Assembly: GCA_017451975.1 (NCBI GenBank)
Contig: JAFTNI010000076.1
Location: 1 to 6,409, forward strand
Direction of reading: 5' to 3'
From: Clostridia bacterium
GTDB taxonomy: Bacteria > Bacillota > Clostridia > Oscillospirales > CAG-272
Length of the DNA stretch: 6,409 nucleotides
The translations under genes and the position numbers were made by a program. This document shows positions 1-5,559 of this stretch, piece after piece. The notes under the pieces are model-generated. The model worked only from the letters and a program-made list of their open reading frames with translations, was not told the DNA's origin and ran no database searches. How positions within the stretch are numbered: position 1 is the stretch's first letter; every line of letters begins with the position of its first letter.

Positions 1-21
1 AAGATACCGATACATATTAAA

Positions 22-57
22 GAAAAAAACAGTTGGACATTTTACTTTCCAACTGTT
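22..57 (-). terminator. Second intrinsic terminator for the minus strand
   Basis: AACAGTTGGA (28-37) pairs perfectly with TCCAACTGTT (48-57) around a 10-base loop. On the minus strand the stem runs into seven T (29-23), the first two within the stem. The plus strand also has a looser T-rich tail after the stem (59-62), so weak action in that direction is possible. Confidence 0.75.
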
Positions 58-68
58 CTTTTATCTTT

Positions 69-94
69 GCCTTCTCCGCCGGAGAAGGCTTTTT
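69..94 (+). terminator. Plus-strand intrinsic terminator
   Basis: GCCTTCTCCG (69-78) and CGGAGAAGGC (80-89) form a 21-base palindrome with one central base, followed on the plus strand by TTTTT (90-94). The minus strand has no T-run after the stem. It would stop transcripts arriving from a gene to the left of the window, suggesting a convergent neighbour. Confidence 0.65.
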
Positions 95-120
95 CGGTAG
101 AAAACTATCGATAAAGTTGA

Positions 121-139
121 GGGCGTTCGCAGAACGCCC
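121..139. repeat. G+C-rich inverted repeat between terminators, possible dispersed element
   Basis: GGGCGTTC (121-128) pairs with GAACGCCC (132-139) around a 3-base loop. No T-run follows on either strand, so it is not an ordinary terminator. On the minus strand it reads GTAGGGGCGTTC..., resembling hairpins I recall as common between genes of gut Clostridia. That resemblance is from memory and unverified. Confidence 0.55.
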
Positions 140-152
140 CTACGATTATGGC

Positions 153-190
153 ATAGCAAAAAGGAAAGCTTTCGCTTTCCTTTTTGCTAT
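153..190 (-). terminator. Perfect 17-bp hairpin, probable first terminator of the atp operon
   Basis: Positions 153-169 pair perfectly with 174-190 around a 4-base loop, which reads GAAA in the minus-strand RNA. The core GGAAAGC/GCTTTCC is followed by five T on either strand and preceded by five A, so it can act in both directions. It starts 25 bases after the atpC stop. Confidence 0.8.
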
Positions 191-214
191 CAATGTGCTT
201 ATCGCGCGTTATTT

Positions 215-472
215 TTAAATTTCGGTTCTGCCCGAAAGATAAGTCGTTTTTTCCTTGGAAACGGTGAGTATACCACCTTCGGTATGCCCCGTTTTTTCTT
301 CGCCGTCGGGCATTTCTATTCTGTAATTGCACGGCTTTATAACCGTTATAAACGGTATGTGGCCCGCCATTACGGCAAGCTCGCCCTCTATGCCGCGCAG
401 GGAAATGCTTAGAACATCGCCGCTGAAAACGTTTCCGTCGGGTGAGGAAATTACAAGCTTGAATGTGTTCAT
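215..472 (-). CDS. atpC: ATP synthase F1 subunit epsilon, short form lacking the C-terminal helices
   Basis: Epsilon sits at the foot of the central stalk, linking gamma to the c-ring. Its N-terminal beta-sandwich is needed for assembly and coupling, and its C-terminal helical hairpin usually inhibits ATP hydrolysis. Here the protein is only 85 residues against about 130-140 in most bacteria. The beta-sandwich is complete: it begins FKLVISSPDG, contains the conserved GIEGELAVMAGHIPFIT (27-43) and GGILTV (66-71), and stops soon after, where the helices would begin. Only 25 bases separate the stop from a terminator, too little to encode the missing domain in another frame, so this looks like a true short form and not a recent frameshift. 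The ATG at 472 is 4 bases after atpD with no clear ribosome binding site, suggesting coupled translation. Confidence 0.93.
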   Translation of the reverse strand: MNTFKLVISSPDGNVFSGDVLSISLRGIEGELAVMAGHIPFITVIKPCNYRIEMPDGEEKTGHTEGGILTVSKEKTTYLSGRTEI

Positions 473-476
473 GCGC

Positions 477-1871
477 TCACGCTTTCTTCGCTTTTTCCAC
501 AGCTTCGTCTATTGTGCCAACGAAAAGGAAGGCAGATTCGGGAAGGTCATCGTGCAAGCCTTCGAGAATTTCGCGGAAGCCGCGTATGGTTTCGGCAAGC
601 GGAACATATTTGCCGGGAATACCCGTGAATTTTTCGGAAACGTCGAAGGGCTGGGAAAGGAAACGCTGAATTTTTCTGGCGCGGGAAACAAGCAGCTTAT
701 CTTCGTCGGAAAGCTCATCCATACCCATAATAGCGATGATATCCATAAGCTCTTTATAACGCTGAAGCACGCGCTGAACCTCGCGCGCAACGCGGTAGTG
801 CTCCTTGCCGAGAATTTCCGCAGAGAGTATTCGGCTTGTGGATTCCAGCGGGTCTACCGCAGGGTAAATGCCCTGCGAAGAAATGCTTCTCGAAAGAACC
901 GTGGTTGCGTCCAGGTGCGCAAACGTCGTGGCGGGGGCAGGGTCTGTAAGGTCGTCTGCGGGCACGTATACCGCCTGAACGGAGGTGATGGAGCCTTTCT
1001 TTGTGGAAGTAATTCTTTCCTGCAAAGCGCCCATTTCGTTCGCCAGCGTGGGCTGGTAGCCAACGGCAGAGGGCATACGGCCGAGAAGCGCAGAAACCTC
1101 GCTGCCCGCCTGAGTAAAGCGGAAGATATTATCTATAAACAGAAGCACGTCTTGCCCCTCTTTATCGCGGAAATATTCTGCCATGGTAAGGCCCGAAAGG
1201 GCAACCCTCATTCTCGCGCCCGGGGGCTCATTCATTTGCCCATACACGAGCGTTGTGTTGGAAAGAACGCCCGAATCTTTCATTTCGTTATAAAGGTCGT
1301 TGCCTTCACGCGTGCGTTCGCCAACGCCCGTGAAAACGGAAAGGCCGCCGTGCTGTTTGGCAATATTGTTTATAAGCTCCATAATAAGCACGGTTTTGCC
1401 AACGCCCGCACCGCCGAAAAGGCCTATTTTACCGCCCTTGGAATAGGGGCAGATAAGGTCGATGACCTTTATGCCTGTTTCTAGTATTTCGGTCGACGTG
1501 GAAAGCTCCTCATATTTAGGCGCGGGGCGGTAAATATCCCAGCGCTCGTCTGTTTTTACCTCGGCGCCGTTATCTACAATGTCGCCGAGAACGTTGAAAA
1601 TTCTGCCCAAGGTTTCTCTGCCGACGGGCACGCTTATTGCCTTGCCCGTGTCTGTAACCGCCGTGCCGCGCTTAAGACCGTCTGTAGACGCCATAGCGAT
1701 GCAACGCACGGTGTTATTGCCTATATGCTGAGCCACCTCTACGGTGAGCGTTTTTTTATCTATCGGAATTTTTAAAGCGTTATTTATTGCGGGCAGGCTA
1801 CCTTCGGGGAAGTGAACGTCTACAACAGGTCCCATGACCTGCGAAACTCTGCCCGGCATTGAATTTGCCAT
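477..1871 (-). CDS. atpD: ATP synthase F1 subunit beta (catalytic)
   Basis: Beta carries the catalytic site where ADP and phosphate are joined, or ATP is hydrolysed. The 464-residue protein is full length. A beta-barrel domain (about 5-80) is followed by the Walker A loop GGAGVGKT (153-160), the catalytic glutamate Glu185 in GVGERTREGND (equivalent to E. coli betaGlu181), the Walker B strand LLFIDN (243-248) and the signature PAVDPLESTS (337-346). In the C-terminal domain the lever loop reads DELSDED (385-391), a conservative variant of DELSEED with the same charge. The ATG at 1871 has an excellent AAGGAGGG 8 bases upstream. The stop lies 4 bases before atpC. All catalytic residues are present, so an active enzyme is expected. 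Confidence 0.99.
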   Translation of the reverse strand: MANSMPGRVSQVMGPVVDVHFPEGSLPAINNALKIPIDKKTLTVEVAQHIGNNTVRCIAMASTDGLKRGTAVTDTGKAISVPVGRETLGRIFNVLGDIVDNGAEVKTDERWDIYRPAPKYEELSTSTEILETGIKVIDLICPYSKGGKIGLFGGAGVGKTVLIMELINNIAKQHGGLSVFTGVGERTREGNDLYNEMKDSGVLSNTTLVYGQMNEPPGARMRVALSGLTMAEYFRDKEGQDVLLFIDNIFRFTQAGSEVSALLGRMPSAVGYQPTLANEMGALQERITSTKKGSITSVQAVYVPADDLTDPAPATTFAHLDATTVLSRSISSQGIYPAVDPLESTSRILSAEILGKEHYRVAREVQRVLQRYKELMDIIAIMGMDELSDEDKLLVSRARKIQRFLSQPFDVSEKFTGIPGKYVPLAETIRGFREILEGLHDDLPESAFLFVGTIDEAVEKAKKA

Positions 1872-1879
1872 AATAAAAA

Positions 1880-1887
1880 CCCTCCTT
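1880..1887 (-). promoter_or_regulatory. Strong ribosome binding site of atpD
   Basis: AAGGAGGG on the minus strand, 8 bases before the atpD ATG and directly after the atpG stop, is a near-perfect Shine-Dalgarno. It contrasts with the weak sites at atpG and atpC. Three beta copies are needed per enzyme, which may explain the strength (inference). Confidence 0.85.
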
Positions 1888-1889
1888 GC

Positions 1890-2693
1890 TTACTCGCCGC
1901 TACCCGCGACGATTTCTGTGATTTCTTGAGTGATAGCGCCTTGGCGCGCGCGGTTATATTGCAGGCGCAGGCTATCGAGCATTTCCTGCGCGTTTTTGCC
2001 CGCAGAGTCCATTGCCGTTCTGCGCGCCATAACCTCGCAAGCGAAGCTTTCACGCACGGCGGCAAGTATGCTGCCCGCGACGTATTCAGGCACGGCAGCA
2101 TTCAGGATAAGAAGCTCCTCGGGCTCGAAAACAACGCTTGCCTCTGCCTTGCCTTTCTCGCACGCAAGCGGAAGAACGTAGGAAACGAACGCCTCCTGCG
2201 AAAGCATGGAAACGTATTTCGTGCTGATGATGCCGAGGCGGTCGTATGCGCCCGCGCAAAATTCACTGCAAAGCTTTTCTGCAAGAGCGTATGCATCGGA
2301 ATAGGAAAAATGCTCTGAGGAGTTCGCCTCGTTGCCAAAGCGATCGCAGGCTCTTTTGCCTACCGTGATAAACTCTGCACCCTCAAACTCTTTTGCCGTG
2401 CGGAATATGTTGGCGTTATAGCCGCCTGCAAGGCCTCTGTCGCCCGCGACGACTATAAAGCGCGTGCGCTCGCCGCCCGTATTTCTCATATACGGGCTTT
2501 TTTTGCACTCGGGGCAAGCGGCGAGCAACGCGACGATTTCGTCTACAGCCTTTTTATATTCGCGGCTTTTGTTCATAGCTTCTGTGGCACGGCGGATTTT
2601 GGAGGAGGCAACAAGCCCCATTGCCTTTGTAAGGTGTAGTGTGGAATCTACGCTCTTCATGCGAGTGCGCAGAGATTTTATATCTGCACCCAT
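1890..2693 (-). CDS. atpG: ATP synthase F1 subunit gamma (central rotor shaft)
   Basis: Gamma is the asymmetric shaft that rotates inside alpha3beta3 and couples the c-ring to catalysis. From the ATG at 2693 it has 267 residues, slightly short of the common 280-290. The N-terminal helix carries the family pattern IKSLRTRMKSV...LTKAM (5-25). The globular domain contains DRGLAGGYNAN (85-95), and the C-terminal helix ends with the gamma signature ITQEITEIVAGSGE (254-267). An in-frame GTG at 2702 overlaps the atpA stop as GTGA and would add MSK. ATG 2693 is preferred because GAGG sits 8 bases upstream, but the GTG is possible. The protein has seven cysteines, including a CPEC pair at 60-63. The stop is 18 bases before atpD. 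Confidence 0.97.
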   Translation of the reverse strand: MGADIKSLRTRMKSVDSTLHLTKAMGLVASSKIRRATEAMNKSREYKKAVDEIVALLAACPECKKSPYMRNTGGERTRFIVVAGDRGLAGGYNANIFRTAKEFEGAEFITVGKRACDRFGNEANSSEHFSYSDAYALAEKLCSEFCAGAYDRLGIISTKYVSMLSQEAFVSYVLPLACEKGKAEASVVFEPEELLILNAAVPEYVAGSILAAVRESFACEVMARRTAMDSAGKNAQEMLDSLRLQYNRARQGAITQEITEIVAGSGE

Positions 2694-2698
2694 TTTGC

Positions 2699-4192
2699 TC
2701 ACCTCTGCATTTCGCCAAGGGCTTTTTTAAGCTCTGCCACGTCCTCTGCATCGTAAAATCCGCCTTCCAGGCGTTCGAGCAGGGAAGTGTACTCGTGCTC
2801 CAGCTTTTCATAGAGCAATATTTCATATTCCTTTACTTTGTCTACGGGGACTTTATCGAGGTAACCGTTTATAACGGCGTAAACTATAGCAACCTGACAG
2901 CCTACGCGCACGGGTGAATTGCGATTTTGCTTAAGCACCTCAACAATGCGCTCGCCAAGCGCAAGCCTGCGCTTCGTATCGGCATCGAGGTCGCTGCCAA
3001 ACTGGGCAAACGCCTGAAGCTCGCGATACTGCGAATAGAGCAGCTTCAGCTCGCCCGAAACCTTCTTCATAGCCTTGAGCTGCGCAGAGCCGCCAACACG
3101 AGAAACGGAAACGCCGGGGTTTATTGCCGGCATAATGCCCGCGTGGAAAAGCTCGGTTTCAAGGAATATCTGACCATCGGTTATGGAAATTACGTTTGTG
3201 GGAATGTATGCCGAAACGTCGCCCGCCTGCGTTTCTATGAGCGGAAGGGTGGTTATGGAGCCGCCGCCGTATTCGGGCGCAACACAAGCCGCGCGCTCAA
3301 GCAAGCGGGAGTGAAGATAGAATACGTCGCCGGGGTAAGCCTCTCTGCCCGGGGGGCGGTGGATAAGCAGGGAAAGCGCGCGGTAAGCCACGGCGTGCTT
3401 GGAAAGGTCATCGTAAATTATAAGCACGTCTTTACCTTGCTCGCGGAAATATTCAGCCATGGCGCAGCCCGAATAGGGGGCTATATACTGAAGCGGAGCG
3501 CTTTCGGAAGCGGAAGCCGCAACAACTATGGTATATTCCATAGCGCCTGCGCGCGTAAGCTCGTTCACTATCTGAACGACAGAGGTGCTTTTCTGACCTA
3601 TTGCAACGTAAATGCATATAACGTTTTCGTTTTTCTGGTTTATTATCGTATCTACGGCAATTTCTGTTTTACCTGTCTGGCGGTCGCCTATTATAAGCTC
3701 TCGCTGACCTCTGCCGATGGGAATCATACTGTCTATGGCTTTGATACCCGTCTGAAGCGGAACGGAAACGCTCTTGTGCTCAATAATGCCGGGCGCTTCG
3801 CTTTCTATGGGGCGCGTATTGCGGCAGTGGGCGGGGCCTTTGCCGTCTATGGGCTCGCCAAGTGCGTTTACAACTCTGCCAAGAAGTGCCTCGCCAACGG
3901 GAACGGAAACTACCTTGCCCGTTCTGCGAACGCCCGTGCCCTCGCGTATATTGTTCTCGTTGGAAAGAATTGCAACGGAAACGGTTTCTTCCTCCAGGTT
4001 CTGCGCCATGCCAAAACTGCCGTCGTCAAACTCCAAAAGCTCGCTTGCCATACAATCCTGAATACCGTAAACCTTTGCGATGCCGTCGCCAACGATGATA
4101 ACGGTGCCGGTTTCGCGCATTTCAAGGCGGGATTTATAGTTTTTAATTTGTTGTTTTATAATATTACTTATTTCTTCGGGTCTTTCGTTCAT
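2699..4192 (-). CDS. atpA: ATP synthase F1 subunit alpha
   Basis: Alpha alternates with beta in the F1 head. It binds nucleotide non-catalytically and supplies the arginine finger to the catalytic site. The 497-residue protein is full length for the family. In order it has an N-terminal helix that contacts the stalk (1-25), a beta-barrel domain (about 26-95), the Walker A loop GDRQTGKT (169-176), the Walker B strand VLIIYDD (256-262), the alpha/beta signature PAINPGVSVS (355-364) and the arginine finger Arg365 in SRVGGSAQ, equivalent to E. coli alphaArg376. A helical C-terminal domain follows. The ATG at 4192 overlaps the atpH stop as ATGA, with AAGGAAG about 10 bases upstream. The stop overlaps the alternative GTG of atpG. 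No key residue is missing. Confidence 0.99.
   Translation of the reverse strand: MNERPEEISNIIKQQIKNYKSRLEMRETGTVIIVGDGIAKVYGIQDCMASELLEFDDGSFGMAQNLEEETVSVAILSNENNIREGTGVRRTGKVVSVPVGEALLGRVVNALGEPIDGKGPAHCRNTRPIESEAPGIIEHKSVSVPLQTGIKAIDSMIPIGRGQRELIIGDRQTGKTEIAVDTIINQKNENVICIYVAIGQKSTSVVQIVNELTRAGAMEYTIVVAASASESAPLQYIAPYSGCAMAEYFREQGKDVLIIYDDLSKHAVAYRALSLLIHRPPGREAYPGDVFYLHSRLLERAACVAPEYGGGSITTLPLIETQAGDVSAYIPTNVISITDGQIFLETELFHAGIMPAINPGVSVSRVGGSAQLKAMKKVSGELKLLYSQYRELQAFAQFGSDLDADTKRRLALGERIVEVLKQNRNSPVRVGCQVAIVYAVINGYLDKVPVDKVKEYEILLYEKLEHEYTSLLERLEGGFYDAEDVAELKKALGEMQR
2702..2706 (-). promoter_or_regulatory. Ribosome binding site deciding the atpG start
   Basis: AGAGG on the minus strand, at the very end of atpA, stands 8 bases before the ATG at 2693. 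It overlaps the alternative GTG at 2702, so it can serve only the ATG. This is the main reason for choosing the shorter gamma. Confidence 0.55.
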
Positions 4193-4725
4193 GAATTCAT
4201 CACTTCCTTTACTTCCTGCAAACGGCGGCGAAGGCTGCCGTCCAGGATTTTGCCGTCCATTTCTACCACTATGCCGCCGAGAAGCGTGCTATCTGTGCTG
4301 CATTCCAGCAGAACGTTTCTGCCACTTTGCTTTTCAAGCTTCAGGCGAAGCGCCGTTTTTTGCTCCGGCGTAAGCGGAATGGCGCTTTTTACGTGTGCCC
4401 ATGAAACAGACTTGGATTCATTATATAGCTTCATATATTCGTGAAGGCACGTTTCAAGCGTGCGCACGCGCCCTTTTTCACAAATCAGCTTCAGGAAAGA
4501 GAGCACGTCCTCGGGAATTCTGCCGCCGAAAACCGCTTGGAGCGAAGCGTTTCTTTCCGAAAGCGGTATGTTCGGCGCACAAAGAAACTCGATGTAATCG
4601 GGGGATTCGCGCATAGATTTTACAACGGTTTCAAGTGCGGCGGCAAATTTTTTTGCCGCGCCCTGTTCCATTGCGAGCGTGAAAAGCGCGGTGGCATATT
4701 CTTTTGCTTTGTCCGTTTTATTCAT
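4189..4725 (-). CDS. atpH: ATP synthase F1 subunit delta
   Basis: Delta joins the top of the alpha3beta3 head to the b-subunit stalk (the OSCP equivalent). From the ATG at 4725 the protein has 178 residues, normal for the family. The N-terminal helical domain (about 1-105) begins with the usual pattern AKEYATALF. The C-terminal part holds the delta signature GGIVVEMDGKILDGSLRRRL (150-169). A GTG at 4734, three codons upstream, is in frame and would add MKA. ATG 4725 is preferred because AGGTGA lies 5 bases before it, whereas nothing resembling a binding site precedes the GTG. The gene overlaps the end of atpF by 8 bases and overlaps atpA by the 4 bases ATGA, so its translation is probably coupled to both. 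Confidence 0.95.
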   Translation of the reverse strand: MNKTDKAKEYATALFTLAMEQGAAKKFAAALETVVKSMRESPDYIEFLCAPNIPLSERNASLQAVFGGRIPEDVLSFLKLICEKGRVRTLETCLHEYMKLYNESKSVSWAHVKSAIPLTPEQKTALRLKLEKQSGRNVLLECSTDSTLLGGIVVEMDGKILDGSLRRRLQEVKEVMNS

Positions 4726-5224
4726 CGCCTTCACCTATTTCGGAAATAAAGGAATCGATAAGCTTTTTATGGTCGGACGTTTTGATTTCTCTTTCAAGAA
4801 TTTTTTCGGAAAGGCAAGATGAAACGTCTACGATTTCACGTTTTATGCCTTCGCGAGCTTTTTTGCGTTCAAGCTCGGCTTCCACCTCTGCCGTGCGCAC
4901 GATAACGCCCGCTTTTTCCTTTGCCTCTTCTACAATTTTTTCACCGCGGCGTTCGGCGCGTACAGTCGCTTCCTTGAGTATGCTTTCTGCCTCATTTTCC
5001 GCGCCTTGCATTTTTTCTTCCCATTCGGCTTTGTTTGCTCTAGCTTCGTCTTCTGCCTTCTGTGCGTCGGCATACTGCTTATCCAGAAGCGCGCGGCGCT
5101 CGGCAAGCACTTTGTTGACGGGCTTATAGAAAAACTTCTTCAAAATAAGGAAGATAATGAGCAGGTTTGCAAGCGAAATAAGAGTTTGCCAAAGATTGAT
5201 TGAAATAATATCTAAAGTTTGCAT
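4718..5224 (-). CDS. atpF: ATP synthase F0 subunit b (peripheral stalk)
   Basis: Subunit b anchors the stator: its N-terminus sits in the membrane next to subunit a and its long helix reaches up to delta and alpha. The 168-residue protein fits the family length. One hydrophobic segment spans about 10-29. It is followed by the family-typical basic, aromatic junction KKFFYKPVNKVLAERR (29-44) and then a long, highly charged Lys/Glu/Arg/Ala-rich helix (about 45-147) that should form the coiled-coil dimer. Only one b-type gene is present, so a b2 homodimer is expected rather than the b/b' pair of phototrophs. The ATG at 5224 has GGAGGA 6 bases upstream. The 3' end overlaps atpH by 8 bases, suggesting coupled translation. 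Sequence identity is weak across this family, but the architecture and position make the call secure. Confidence 0.95.
   Translation of the reverse strand: MQTLDIISINLWQTLISLANLLIIFLILKKFFYKPVNKVLAERRALLDKQYADAQKAEDEARANKAEWEEKMQGAENEAESILKEATVRAERRGEKIVEEAKEKAGVIVRTAEVEAELERKKAREGIKREIVDVSSCLSEKILEREIKTSDHKKLIDSFISEIGEGDE
4731..4736 (-). promoter_or_regulatory. Ribosome binding site deciding the atpH start
   Basis: AGGTGA on the minus strand lies inside the end of atpF, 5 bases before the ATG at 4725. The competing GTG start at 4734 overlaps this motif and has none of its own, so the ATG is favoured. Confidence 0.6.
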
Positions 5225-5230
5225 ATAGCT

Positions 5231-5236
5231 TCCTCC
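5231..5236 (-). promoter_or_regulatory. Ribosome binding site of atpF
   Basis: GGAGGA on the minus strand, 6 bases before the ATG at 5224, supports that start. It sits in the 27-base gap after the atpE stop, the widest gap between genes in this operon. Confidence 0.8.
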
Positions 5237-5251
5237 GATAACGGTGTTATC

Positions 5252-5542
5252 TTAAAGAGATGCTATTGTGTTTTTCAAAATGTTTACCATTGTAATGGGT
5301 GCAACGAAAATGAGAAGAATCGATATAACGAGCGCGTAAATACCCGTGGTTTCCGAAATTGCGCAACCCATGATCATTGTAGACGTTACAGCGCTTTTGC
5401 TTTCGGGCTGGCGGCCTATAGCTTCGCAAGCCTTAGAAACCGCGTTACCTTCACCAATACCGGGACCGATAGCGCCTATACCCATGCAAATACCTGCGCC
5501 GAGCGCGCAGCAACCTAAAATTATACCAATAGCGAGTGCCAT
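5252..5542 (-). CDS. atpE: ATP synthase F0 subunit c (proteolipid), two-carboxylate type
   Basis: This subunit forms the rotating membrane ring; each copy carries one ion. The 96-residue protein has the family's two-helix hairpin: helix 1 about 4-41 with a glycine-rich stretch (G15, G17, G21, G23), the polar loop RQPE at 44-47, and helix 2 about 48-80, followed by a C-terminal extension to 96. The ion-carrying carboxylate is Glu64 in SETTGIY. Thr65, Thr66 and Tyr69 line up with Ser66, Thr67 and Tyr70 of Na+-binding rings such as Ilyobacter tartaricus. Glu31 in GPGIGEG replaces the Gln32 of that enzyme, giving a second carboxylate as described for Fusobacterium nucleatum. Sodium coupling is therefore inferred, not proven. 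The ATG at 5542 is preceded by a perfect AGGAGG. It lies between atpB and atpF in the standard order. Confidence 0.97.
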   Translation of the reverse strand: MALAIGIILGCCALGAGICMGIGAIGPGIGEGNAVSKACEAIGRQPESKSAVTSTMIMGCAISETTGIYALVISILLIFVAPITMVNILKNTIASL

Positions 5543-5550
5543 AATAAATA

Positions 5551-5556
5551 CCTCCT
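5551..5556 (-). promoter_or_regulatory. Strong ribosome binding site of atpE
   Basis: AGGAGG on the minus strand, 8 bases before the atpE ATG, is a perfect Shine-Dalgarno core. It is among the strongest in the operon, together with that of atpD. This fits the need for many c subunits per enzyme, although the link to stoichiometry is inference. Confidence 0.85.
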
Positions 5557-5559
5557 GAA

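Noticed and set aside
33..218. 61-codon plus-strand frame in the region after the operon
   Set aside because: It spans three of the four hairpins, has no ribosome binding site or recognisable domain, and is best explained as noncoding sequence.
105..332. 75-codon minus-strand frame overlapping the end of atpC, considered as a displaced epsilon C-terminal domain
   Set aside because: Its sequence is Arg-rich at the start and runs through the terminator hairpin. It does not resemble the Ala/Glu-rich helical hairpin of epsilon, and it overlaps atpC by too much to be a frameshifted tail.
327..1484. 385-codon open frame on the plus strand
   Set aside because: It is antisense to atpC and atpD, has no recognisable domain, and is rich in Arg, Lys and Ala in the manner of a shadow frame. 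The beta subunit on the other strand fully explains the region.
1926..2338. Plus-strand and alternate minus-strand frames within atpG
   Set aside because: All overlap gamma, which carries its N- and C-terminal family signatures. None shows a motif of its own.
2927..4444. 505-codon open frame on the plus strand
   Set aside because: It lies antisense to atpA and part of atpH, which are unmistakable genes. Its translation is low in complexity (rich in Asn, Gly, Tyr, Ala) with no family motif. It reflects the codon use of the opposite strand.
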